Origin: Nitratireductor sp. ZSWI3
Lineage (GTDB): Bacteria; Pseudomonadota; Alphaproteobacteria; Rhizobiales; Rhizobiaceae
Length of the DNA: 52,371 nt
Reading direction: 5' to 3'
Assembly (NCBI RefSeq): GCF_024655565.1
Contig: NZ_JANKOF010000028.1
Coordinates: 1 to 52,371, forward strand
Under the pieces are notes generated by a model. That model was not told where the DNA came from and did not search any database. It saw only the letters and a list, made by a program, of their open reading frames with translations. Of this stretch, positions 1-6,889 are shown piece after piece; position 1 is the stretch's first letter, and every line of letters starts with the position of its first letter. Made by a program: the position numbers and the translations under genes.

Positions 1-363
1 CTCGCCACTGCCTTCCCCGGGCTCCGCTGCGCGCTGCGGCGCCGGCGCGCTGACCGGGGCGGTGGCGCTCTGCGCGCCACGAATGATCATCGGCGTTCGT
101 GCTCCGCGGCGCGGCGCCTGCGTTGTGATGGCCGCCGTGGTGTCGTCGGTCGCAGGCGTCGTCCGTGGCGGCGCGCCGACCGCTATCATCGAGGGTGCGT
201 GGCCGGTCAGCGCGGTCCGCGTCGACGGGTCATCACCTCCCGTGGACGGCGGGTCGAGGACAAGGATCGACGAGGCGGCGGCACTCGCCGTCGAGAACAG
301 GCCGATGGCCAAGGCATGATGGAGCCGACGCATTTCCAGTTTCCCTGCCGATCCGGCCGTCAT
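1..363 (-). CDS. Secreted hypothetical protein, N-terminal part only
   Basis: An open frame runs off the left edge without a stop, so only the first 121 residues are visible. The ATG ending at 363 has an AGGAAA ribosome-binding site about 9 bases upstream; an internal ATG ending at 333 gives a shorter start, M-R-R-L-H-H-A-L-A-I-G-L-F. Either start leads into a signal peptide ending near S-A-A-A-S-S. The rest is rich in Ala, Pro, Thr and Arg with no recognisable domain, as in a disordered periplasmic linker. It diverges from the Sua5-type gene across an intergenic region holding a 19-bp tandem repeat. Function unknown; the missing C-terminal part may hold a domain. Confidence 0.5.
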   Translation of the reverse strand, partial: MTAGSAGKLEMRRLHHALAIGLFSTASAAASSILVLDPPSTGGDDPSTRTALTGHAPSMIAVGAPPRTTPATDDTTAAITTQAPRRGARTPMIIRGAQSATAPVSAPAPQRAAEPGEGSGE

Positions 364-392
364 GTGCCGGTTTCCTGACCGAAGCGATAGCG

Positions 393-430
393 CGCAAGGA
401 ATTAACAAACACGCAAGGAACTGACAAAAA
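393..430. repeat. Tandem 19-bp direct repeat between divergent genes
   Basis: Two adjacent 19-bp units (393-411 and 412-430) both begin CGCAAGGAA and continue with an A/C-rich TAACAAACA or TGACAAAAA tail, differing at about three positions. The unit lies between two divergent genes, 30 bp from the start of the minus-strand gene. That position suits an operator, but no regulator is identified. Confidence 0.5.
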
Positions 431-553
431 CAGGCCCGGCAACGCCTGCGGGGGTCGGGGAGGGCTGTCGCCTCCCGCAATTCGTCGCCGGGGAACTTGC
501 CCTGCGGCGCATGGCGGGATAGGCGTTTTCCGGACGTTGAAAGGACCTGACGT

Positions 554-1510
554 TTGGCCGAAATCCTGCCGGAAAGCGAGGCGCTGCCGCGCGCCGTCGA
601 CCTGCTTGGCGCGGGGGCGGTGGTGGCGATCCCCACCGAGACCGTCTACGGGCTTGCCGCCGACGCCACCAATGGCGAGGCGGTGGCGCGCATCTACGAG
701 GCCAAGGGCCGGCCTCGCTTCAACCCGCTGATCGCCCATGTGGCCGACCTGGCCATGGCCGAGCGCATCGCGGTCTTCGACCCGCTGGCGCGCAAGCTCG
801 CCGCCGCCTTCTGGCCGGGACCGCTGACCATGGTGCTGCCGCATCGGGCCGATTCGGGCATCCACCCGCTGGTGACCGCCGGCCTCGACACGATTGCGCT
901 GCGCTGGCCGAGAGGGTTCGGCGCCCGTGTGATCGCCGCCCTTGGGCGACCCGTGGCAGCGCCCAGCGCCAACACTTCGGGCCGCATCAGCGCGACGACC
1001 GCGGCGGCGGTGATGGCCGATCTCGGCCCGCGCATCCCGCTTGTCGTCGACGGCGGACCGACGCCGGTGGGGCTCGAATCGACCATCCTCAAGGTGGAGG
1101 AAGGGCGCCTGACGCTGCTGCGTCCGGGCGGCGTGGCGGCCGCCGACATCGAGCGAGTGGCGGGAACGAGCCTGGCGCGCGGTGCAAAGGCCATCGAGGC
1201 TCCCGGCATGATGGCTTCGCATTATGCGCCCGAAGCGCAGATGCGGCTCAACGCGCAGAGCGTAGGCGAGGGCGAGGCGCTGCTTGCCTTCGGTCCGCAT
1301 CGCGCCGCCGGGGCGGACAGGGCGCTCGCCGTCAGGAACCTGTCGGAGCGCGGCGATCTGCGCGAGGCGGCGGCCAACCTGTTCTCGCATCTCCTGGCGC
1401 TTGACCGTTCGGGCGCTGCCACAATCGCCGCCGAGCCGGTGCCCCTTGAAGGGCTGGGCGAGGCGATCAATGATCGCCTGGCGCGCGCCGCAGCCCCCCG
1501 CAACACGTAA
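554..1510 (+). CDS. sua5: L-threonylcarbamoyladenylate synthase, Sua5 type
   Basis: Makes threonylcarbamoyl-AMP from threonine, bicarbonate and ATP for the t6A37 modification of ANN-decoding tRNAs. The 318-residue product has a YrdC domain (about 10-190) with the substrate-site strings PTETVYGLAADATN, KGRPRFNPL and PSANTSG. It then has the Sua5 linker PGMMASHYAP and a C-terminal Sua5 domain. The length matches the long Sua5 form rather than the roughly 190-residue TsaC form. The start is TTG at 554, preceded by AAGGA at 540-544; I see no better ATG. The FAD oxidase gene follows 21 bp later, so the two are probably cotranscribed, though no functional link is known. Confidence 0.9.
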   Translation: MAEILPESEALPRAVDLLGAGAVVAIPTETVYGLAADATNGEAVARIYEAKGRPRFNPLIAHVADLAMAERIAVFDPLARKLAAAFWPGPLTMVLPHRADSGIHPLVTAGLDTIALRWPRGFGARVIAALGRPVAAPSANTSGRISATTAAAVMADLGPRIPLVVDGGPTPVGLESTILKVEEGRLTLLRPGGVAAADIERVAGTSLARGAKAIEAPGMMASHYAPEAQMRLNAQSVGEGEALLAFGPHRAAGADRALAVRNLSERGDLREAAANLFSHLLALDRSGAATIAAEPVPLEGLGEAINDRLARAAAPRNT

Positions 1511-1531
1511 CCATCCAGGGCCAGTCCTGCC

Positions 1532-2947
1532 ATGACCATCGATTCCGCCGTGCTCGACCGTTTCGCCGCCATCGTGGGGGAGCGCCACGCGCTGCGTGAT
1601 CCCGACGCGATCGCTCCCTATGTGACCGAGCCGCGCGGCCTTTTCGCCGGCGTGACGCCGCTGGTGCTGCGGCCGGGCACGGTGGAGGAGGTGAGCCGCA
1701 TCATGGCGCTGGCGAGCCAGACCGGCACGCCGATCGTGCCGCAGGGCGGCGGCACCGGCCTCGTCGGCGGCCAGATGCCGGACGCGACGGGCGGCGAGAT
1801 CGTGCTGTCGCTGGCGCGCCTCAACCGCATCCGCGAGATCGATGTCGGCTCCAACACCGCCACCGTCGAGGCGGGCGTGGTGCTGCAGACCCTGCAGGAG
1901 GCGGCGGCGGAGAAGGACCGGCTGTTCCCGCTGTCGCTCGGCTCGCAAGGCTCCTGCCAGATCGGCGGCAACCTGTCGTCCAATGCCGGTGGCGTCGGCG
2001 CGCTCGCCTACGGCACGGCGCGCGACCTCTGCCTCGGCGTCGAGGTGGTGCTGCCGACGGGCGAGGTGTTCGATGACCTGCGCAAGCTGAAGAAGGACAA
2101 TACGGGCTACGACCTCAAGGACCTGTTCGTCGGCGGCGAGGGCACGCTCGGCGTCATCACGGCGGCGGTGGTCAAGCTCTTTCCGATGCCGAAGGGCCGG
2201 GAACTCGCCTGGGCCGCGCTCGGCTCGCCCGAGGATGCGCTGGGCTTCTTCGAGATGGCGAACGACAAGGCAGGCAGCGGACTGACCGCCTTCGAGCTGA
2301 TCGAGCGCACGCCGCTGGCCTTCACGCTGGCGCATATTCCCGGCAGCGTCGATCCGCTGTCCGAGGCGCATCCCTGGTATGTGATGCTGGAAATCTCCTC
2401 CGGCCGTTCGGCCGACGACGCCAAGGCCCTGATGGAGGAGGTGCTGACGACGGCCTTCGAGGCCGCTCTGGTGGCGGATGCGGCCATCGCCCAGAACGAG
2501 GCGCAGGCGGGGGCCTTCCGCCATCTGCGCGAATCGATGTCGGAGGCGCAACGCCCGGAAGGCGGCTCGATCAAGCACGACATCTCGGTGCCCGTGGCCA
2601 AGATACCGGACTTCATCCGCCGTGCCGGCGCGGCGGCGCAGGAGGTCGCTCCGGGCTGCCGTCCGGTCTGCTTCGGCCATATGGGCGACGGCAATCTGCA
2701 CTACAACATCACGCAGCCCGTCGGCGCCGACAAGCTGTCCTACCTCGCCCTCTACCGGCCGATGAACGATGCGGTGCACGCCATCGTCCGTGAACTCGGC
2801 GGCTCCTTCTCGGCCGAGCACGGCATCGGCCGCATGAAGCGCGAGGAACTGATCGCCACGCAGCCGGCCATCGCCACCGAACTGATGCGCAGGATCAAGA
2901 GCGCCTTGGATCCGACCGGCATCATGAACCCGGGGAAGGTGATCTAG
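1532..2947 (+). CDS. FAD-binding 2-hydroxyacid dehydrogenase (D-lactate/D-2-hydroxyglutarate type)
   Basis: A 471-residue flavoprotein of the vanillyl-alcohol-oxidase family. The N-terminal FAD-binding PCMH domain (about 40-215) contains PQGGGTGLVGGQ and the loop SLGSQGSCQIGGNLSSNAGG. The C-terminal FAD-oxidase domain carries the metal/substrate motif FGHMGDGNLHYN and the terminal SAEHGIGRMKRE. These motifs occur in GlcD, Dld and D-2-hydroxyglutarate dehydrogenases, which oxidise D-2-hydroxyacids and pass electrons to quinone or electron-transfer flavoprotein. The sequence alone does not settle the substrate. No glcE or glcF is adjacent, which argues against the glycolate oxidase complex. Confidence 0.85.
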   Translation: MTIDSAVLDRFAAIVGERHALRDPDAIAPYVTEPRGLFAGVTPLVLRPGTVEEVSRIMALASQTGTPIVPQGGGTGLVGGQMPDATGGEIVLSLARLNRIREIDVGSNTATVEAGVVLQTLQEAAAEKDRLFPLSLGSQGSCQIGGNLSSNAGGVGALAYGTARDLCLGVEVVLPTGEVFDDLRKLKKDNTGYDLKDLFVGGEGTLGVITAAVVKLFPMPKGRELAWAALGSPEDALGFFEMANDKAGSGLTAFELIERTPLAFTLAHIPGSVDPLSEAHPWYVMLEISSGRSADDAKALMEEVLTTAFEAALVADAAIAQNEAQAGAFRHLRESMSEAQRPEGGSIKHDISVPVAKIPDFIRRAGAAAQEVAPGCRPVCFGHMGDGNLHYNITQPVGADKLSYLALYRPMNDAVHAIVRELGGSFSAEHGIGRMKREELIATQPAIATELMRRIKSALDPTGIMNPGKVI

Positions 2948-3109
2948 CCGGCGGGCCGTGGCGTTAGCCGGCATTTACGTTTCGGTGATACCCCTTGCCA
3001 GGTGGTTACGCGGGGTGGAAATCGCTAACCATCTGTCTGATCAGCAAAATTTAACCGACTTTCTAAGCCTGACGGTAACGAGCCCACGCTAGGGTGACCT
3101 CCATAACGA

Positions 3110-3150
3110 GGCCGAAAACGGCCCGGCGAGAGACCGGAAAACCGGCTCTC
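3110..3150 (+). promoter_or_regulatory. Tandem A4-loop hairpins in the leader of the DUF6101 gene
   Basis: Two hairpins with the same AAAA loop stand four bases apart. The first is GGCCG-AAAA-CGGCC (3110-3123). The second is GAGAG-(A)-CCGG-AAAA-CCGG-CTCTC (3128-3150), with one bulged A. The second ends directly before AGGAGTGACAGGAAGG, which holds the ribosome-binding site. If transcribed, this is a compact structured 5' leader. It matches no riboswitch I know, and regulation is inferred from position only. Confidence 0.4.
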
Positions 3151-3172
3151 AGGAGTGACAGGAAGGCTAACA

Positions 3173-3736
3173 ATGAACAGTGGGCTTAAGCCAGTCTGGG
3201 CGGGCCGCGCCATGCGGCTCGACCCGTTTCGTCTCCCGCAGGCTGTCAGCTACGCGGCACAGGACGATTTCGGCGAGGTGTCCTTCACCATCGATCCGCG
3301 CGGCGTGCGCATGAAGCGTATCCTGAGCCGCAGCGGGCTGCCGGTGACCTTCGCCCTGCCGCCACGCGCCTTTCGCGGCATCGCCGCGCGCGCCATCGAG
3401 GACGAATTCGGCGACGTGACGGTGACGCTGGAACTGCACCACATCGACCCGATGCTGTGCGTGCCGCTGCTGGTGGCCGGCGATCTCGACGATGTGGCCG
3501 CCGACTGGCGCGCCTGGTCGGAAGCCTACCATCTGCCGATGCTGATGATCGAGGCCGACGGCCTTGCCTATCCGCTCGAGGAAGCGATCGGCGAGGTGAG
3601 GGCGGCGGCGCCCAAGGACCGCCGCCAGGGCCGCGCCGTGCGCGCCCGCCGGCCGCGCTTCCTGGCCCGCCGCAAATGCGGCAGCCTCGGCGTGCGCGTG
3701 GTCGTGGCGGGCGAGGAGATCATCGCTCGCGAATAG
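3173..3736 (+). CDS. DUF6101 family protein
   Basis: A 187-residue soluble protein with no signal peptide or membrane segment, resembling the Hyphomicrobiales DUF6101 family, which has no assigned function. I chose the ATG at 3173 because AGGAAGG lies 7 bases before it. An in-frame GTG at 3155 would add six residues but uses AGGAG at a spacing too short to be likely. The middle of the protein alternates beta-like segments (VTFALPPRAFRGIAARAI, VTVTLELHHIDPM); the C-terminus is strongly basic (KDRRQGRAVRARRPRFLARRK), so nucleic acid or membrane contact is possible. The 225 bp before it contain the tandem hairpins. Family assignment is from memory of the family's pattern. Confidence 0.65.
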   Translation: MNSGLKPVWAGRAMRLDPFRLPQAVSYAAQDDFGEVSFTIDPRGVRMKRILSRSGLPVTFALPPRAFRGIAARAIEDEFGDVTVTLELHHIDPMLCVPLLVAGDLDDVAADWRAWSEAYHLPMLMIEADGLAYPLEEAIGEVRAAAPKDRRQGRAVRARRPRFLARRKCGSLGVRVVVAGEEIIARE

Positions 3737-3778
3737 CGCATTTGCAGTCAGAACATCTGACATCCGCACAAAGGCGCA
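3736..3778. repeat. Family B palindromic repeat, short degenerate copy
   Basis: Starts at the last base of the preceding TAG stop. It shares with the copies at 38287 and 16165 the order GCATTT, TGCAGTCAG, CTGAC, TCCGCA. The central hairpin is TCAGA-ACA-TCTGA. It lies between the convergent DUF6101 and ubiA genes, where it could act as a transcript end or 3' stabiliser. Confidence 0.5.
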
Positions 3779-3805
3779 AGAACAGGCCCCGCGAAGAGGC
3801 AATGT

Positions 3806-4789
3806 TCAGAAACTGGGGCTGATCACCGCCCACACGCTGCCGCCGACAAGGCCGAGGAAGATCAGCCAGCCCACCATGTTGTTGGACTTGAAGAGCGCCA
3901 GGCACTGATCCGCGTCGTCGATGTCGAGGACGCGGATCTGGCGCGCCATATGCGCGCCGGCGGCGACGAGGCCGGCAAGGGCCGGCATCGGCACCTCGGC
4001 CAGGGCGAAAGCGACGGCGAAGAACAGCAGGGCGCCGCCGTAGAGCACGATCAGCCATTGCTTCGTCCGGGCGCCGAACAGGCGGGCGGTGGAGCGCACG
4101 CCGACGATCGCATCGTCCTCCTTGTCCTGATGGGCGTAGATCGTGTCGTAGCCGATCACCCACAGGATCGATCCGAAATAGAGCAGCAGCGGCGCCAGCG
4201 TCAGGCTCTCGAAGGTGGCCGCCCAGCCCATCAGCGCGCCCCAGGAGAAGGCGAGGCCGAGGAAGAATTGCGGCCAGTCGGTGAAGCGCTTGGCGAAGGG
4301 ATAGACCGCGACGACCGCCAGCGAGGCGAGGCCGAGGGCGATGGCGAAGGCATTGAACTGGATGAGCACCAGGAGTCCGGCAAGCGCCTGGGCGACGAGA
4401 AACGCCCAGGCCTGGCCGCGCGACACCTGCCCGGAGGGCAGCGGCCGCGAGCGGGTGCGCTCCACCTCGTTGTCGATCTTCTCGTCGACGATGTCGTTGT
4501 AGGTGCAGCCCGCGCCGCGCATGGCGATGGCGCCGACCAGGAACAGGGCGAGATGCCAGGGCGAAGGTGCGACCTGGAGAAGAGAAGCCCCCGGCTTGGC
4601 AAAGGCGCCGGCGGCCAGCGCCGTCGACCACCAGCAGGGCCACAGGAGCAACTGCCAGCCGATCGGCCGGTCCCAGCGCGCGAGCTGCGCATAGGGCCAG
4701 ACCGCGCGCGGCAGGACGCGATAGACCCAATGTCCCGACGGAGCATCGGAAACACGGCCTTGGCCCTGCCTGGACTGGATCTGTTCCAT
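3806..4789 (-). CDS. ubiA: 4-hydroxybenzoate polyprenyltransferase
   Basis: Integral membrane prenyltransferase that joins the polyprenyl tail to 4-hydroxybenzoate in ubiquinone synthesis. The 327-residue product shows the first Asp-rich motif N98-D-I-V-D-E-K-I-D-N-E with the following RTRSRPLPSG, and the second motif YDTIYAHQDKEDD. About eight hydrophobic segments are spread along it. Length and motifs fit UbiA rather than the heme O synthase CtaB, which is a separate gene in this window. The ATG ending at 4789 is preceded by AGGAAAGG. It diverges from purD; no operon partner is visible. Confidence 0.93.
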   Translation of the reverse strand: MEQIQSRQGQGRVSDAPSGHWVYRVLPRAVWPYAQLARWDRPIGWQLLLWPCWWSTALAAGAFAKPGASLLQVAPSPWHLALFLVGAIAMRGAGCTYNDIVDEKIDNEVERTRSRPLPSGQVSRGQAWAFLVAQALAGLLVLIQFNAFAIALGLASLAVVAVYPFAKRFTDWPQFFLGLAFSWGALMGWAATFESLTLAPLLLYFGSILWVIGYDTIYAHQDKEDDAIVGVRSTARLFGARTKQWLIVLYGGALLFFAVAFALAEVPMPALAGLVAAGAHMARQIRVLDIDDADQCLALFKSNNMVGWLIFLGLVGGSVWAVISPSF

Positions 4790-5024
4790 GATGCGCCTTT
4801 CCTGTTCGACATGATCTTAGCACGGAGTGGCAAGGCCCGCCGCCCACGTCAAGCGCTTCGGCCGGGATCGATGCTGCGGACGGGGCTGAGGAAAGATCGC
4901 GCGCGGCGGCCGGAAATGCGACGATCGCCGGCGGCGCAGCCTGGGGAACTTGTCGGTGATCCCTTGACCTGACGGGCGTTCGGCCATAGCCGGAAGCGAT
5001 ATTGAACCAATGGGGATCGACAGC

Positions 5025-6299
5025 ATGAAGGTTCTTCTCATCGGGTCCGGTGGCCGCGAGCATGCGCTGGCCTGGAAACTGGCTGCCTCTCCGGTGCTGA
5101 CGAAGCTCTACGCCGCGCCCGGCAATCCGGGCATCGCCGGCGAGGCCGAGTGCGTGGCGATCGACATTGCCGACCACGCTGCCGTGGCTGCCTTCTGCCG
5201 CAAGGAGGCGATCGATCTTGTGGTGGTCGGGCCGGAGGCGCCGTTGGTGGCGGGCCTTGCCGACGTGCTCTCGCAGGCCGGCATTCGTGTGTTCGGCCCG
5301 AGTGCGGCGGCCGCGCAGCTCGAGGGGTCGAAGAGCTTCACCAAGGAATTGTGCGACCGGCAGGGCATTCCGACAGCCGCCTATGGCCGCTTCGACAACG
5401 CGCTGGCGGCCCGCGAATATGTGCGCGAGCACGGCGCGCCGATCGTCATCAAGGCGGACGGGCTGGCGGCCGGCAAGGGCGTCACCGTCGCGATGACGGT
5501 GGACGATGCGCTGAATGCGGTCGAAGAATGCTTCGACGGCGGTTTCGGCGCCGCCGGGGCCTCGGTTGTGGTCGAGGAATTTCTGCAGGGCGAGGAGGCG
5601 AGCTTCTTCTGCCTGTGCGACGGCAAGACGGCGCTTCCCTTCGGCACGGCGCAGGACCACAAGCGCGTGGGCGAAGGCGACACGGGGCCGAACACGGGCG
5701 GCATGGGCGCCTATTCGCCGGCCCCGGCGATGACCGACGCGCTGATCGAGCGCACGATGCGGGAGATCGTCGAGCCGACGCTGAAGGGCATGGCCGAGAT
5801 GGGCTTGCCCTTCACCGGCGTGCTCTATGCCGGGCTGATGCTGACCGCCGACGGGCCGAAGCTGATCGAGTACAACGTCCGCTTCGGCGATCCCGAATGC
5901 CAGGTGCTGATGCCGCGGCTCAAGGAAGACCTCTTGGTGCTAATGAACGCCGCCGTCGACGGGCAGCTTGCGCACATGTCGGCGCGCTGGCGCGACGAGG
6001 CGGCGCTGACCGTGGTGCTGGCGGCGGAAGGCTATCCGGCGAACCCGCGGAGGGGCAGCGTCATCCGTGGCGTCGACGAGGCGGCGAAGGGCGAGGACGT
6101 GGTGATCTTCCATGCCGGAACGGCGCTTAAGGACGGCGCGCTGGTCGCCAATGGCGGGCGGGTGCTCAACGTGACGGCGCTCGGCGGCAGCGTGAAGGAA
6201 GCGCAGGCCCGCGCCTATACGGCGGTCGACCGGATCGACTGGCCGGAAGGGTTCTGCCGCCGCGACATCGGCTGGCGGGCGGTGCAGCGCGAGGGCTGA
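5025..6299 (+). CDS. purD: Phosphoribosylamine-glycine ligase (GARS)
   Basis: ATP-grasp enzyme of purine synthesis that joins glycine to 5-phosphoribosylamine. The 424-residue product begins [20 protein letters not shown], the classic PurD N-domain. The ATP-grasp part contains the [15 protein letters not shown] loop and the metal-site string [14 protein letters not shown] chose the ATG at 5025 because it gives the canonical N-terminus and has GGGGA at 5012-5016; an in-frame ATG at 5010 would add only five residues. It stands alone on its strand. TTGACC at about 4964-4969 is a possible -35 box, without a good -10 partner. Confidence 0.96.
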   Translation: MKVLLIGSGGREHALAWKLAASPVLTKLYAAPGNPGIAGEAECVAIDIADHAAVAAFCRKEAIDLVVVGPEAPLVAGLADVLSQAGIRVFGPSAAAAQLEGSKSFTKELCDRQGIPTAAYGRFDNALAAREYVREHGAPIVIKADGLAAGKGVTVAMTVDDALNAVEECFDGGFGAAGASVVVEEFLQGEEASFFCLCDGKTALPFGTAQDHKRVGEGDTGPNTGGMGAYSPAPAMTDALIERTMREIVEPTLKGMAEMGLPFTGVLYAGLMLTADGPKLIEYNVRFGDPECQVLMPRLKEDLLVLMNAAVDGQLAHMSARWRDEAALTVVLAAEGYPANPRRGSVIRGVDEAAKGEDVVIFHAGTALKDGALVANGGRVLNVTALGGSVKEAQARAYTAVDRIDWPEGFCRRDIGWRAVQREG

Positions 6300-6319
6300 G
6301 TTTCAGCGCCGCGAGGCGC

Positions 6320-6559
6320 TCAGTCCCTCATGAAGGCAAAGTCCGATTCGAACGGATCGGGCGCCGGCTTGTCGGGCAGGGTGCCTTCGGCAACCCGCTT
6401 GCGGTGGTGGCTGAGCGAGCATTCGGCAGAACACAGAACGCCGCGGTCCGTCCAATAGGCCGGCCCGTTCTCGATGATCCCCTCGTGATAGGCGAAATCC
6501 GGCGAGCCGAACGCCTTGCCGCACTCGATGCAGCGATGTCTTTCCGGTCGTGCGAGCAT
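6320..6559 (-). CDS. Small Cys/His-rich protein, putative zinc ribbon
   Basis: A 79-residue protein with C-I-E-C near residue 10 and C-S-A-E-C near residue 43, followed by H-H. This spacing suggests a single zinc site. It has no signal peptide or membrane segment, and the C-terminus is acidic (DPFESDFAFMRD). It resembles conserved small Hyphomicrobiales proteins of unknown function near purD. It converges with purD; a hairpin (AGCGCC-GCGA-GGCGCT) lies in the 20-bp gap and could end either transcript. Zinc binding is inferred from the cysteines alone. Confidence 0.65.
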   Translation of the reverse strand: MLARPERHRCIECGKAFGSPDFAYHEGIIENGPAYWTDRGVLCSAECSLSHHRKRVAEGTLPDKPAPDPFESDFAFMRD

Positions 6560-6752
6560 AGGGCGCCCTGTTCGTATCCGCGGTTATCCAAGAGCCGTGA
6601 CTTACAGGGCCTGTCGCTTGCCGGCAAGCGTTCTAGCGTTGACGTTTACGTAAAAAGAAAATAGCAATTGCGGGTGAGGATGGCGCCCAGGCGTTGTGCC
6701 ACAGCGTTGCGTGTCCCGTCGGAGGTGGACAGGGCGCCCACATGTTCGAACC

Positions 6753-6800
6753 GCATCGTGCTTTCTGAAAATCGATTCCGATTTTCGAGCCGAAGCGCTG
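6753..6800. repeat. Family A palindromic repeat
   Basis: Core is a perfect 8-bp stem with a 4-base loop, GAAAATCG-ATTC-CGATTTTC (6767-6786), flanked by GCATCGTGCTTTCT on the left and GAGCCGAAGCGCT on the right. It is a close relative of 13718-13765. It abuts a family B copy, and together they fill part of the 330-bp gap 6560-6889, which otherwise shows no gene. Confidence 0.65.
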
Positions 6801-6846
6801 GAGCATTTTGCAGCCGGATGAGATCATCTGACGGCGAATAAATGCG
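6801..6846. repeat. Family B palindromic repeat fused to a family A copy
   Basis: Contains GAGCATTTTGCAG, a central hairpin GATGA-GA-TCATC, and GAATAAATGCGG in the same order as the other family B copies. It is the only copy here lying upstream of a gene rather than just after a stop; it ends about 44 bp before the acyl-CoA dehydrogenase start. Confidence 0.55.
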
Positions 6847-6889
6847 GCTAAATGGTCCAGGCTGGCCCGGATCTTGAGGAGGATTGCAG

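Noticed and set aside
233-2974. A 913-codon open frame on the minus strand across sua5 and the FAD oxidase gene
   Set aside because: High GC keeps antisense frames free of stops. The product is Arg/His/Ala-rich with no domain, while the plus-strand genes have full family motifs.
3048-3066. CtrA box upstream of the DUF6101 gene
   Set aside because: TTTAACCGACTTTCTAA resembles TTAA-N7-TTAA but has the wrong spacing and a mismatched second half.
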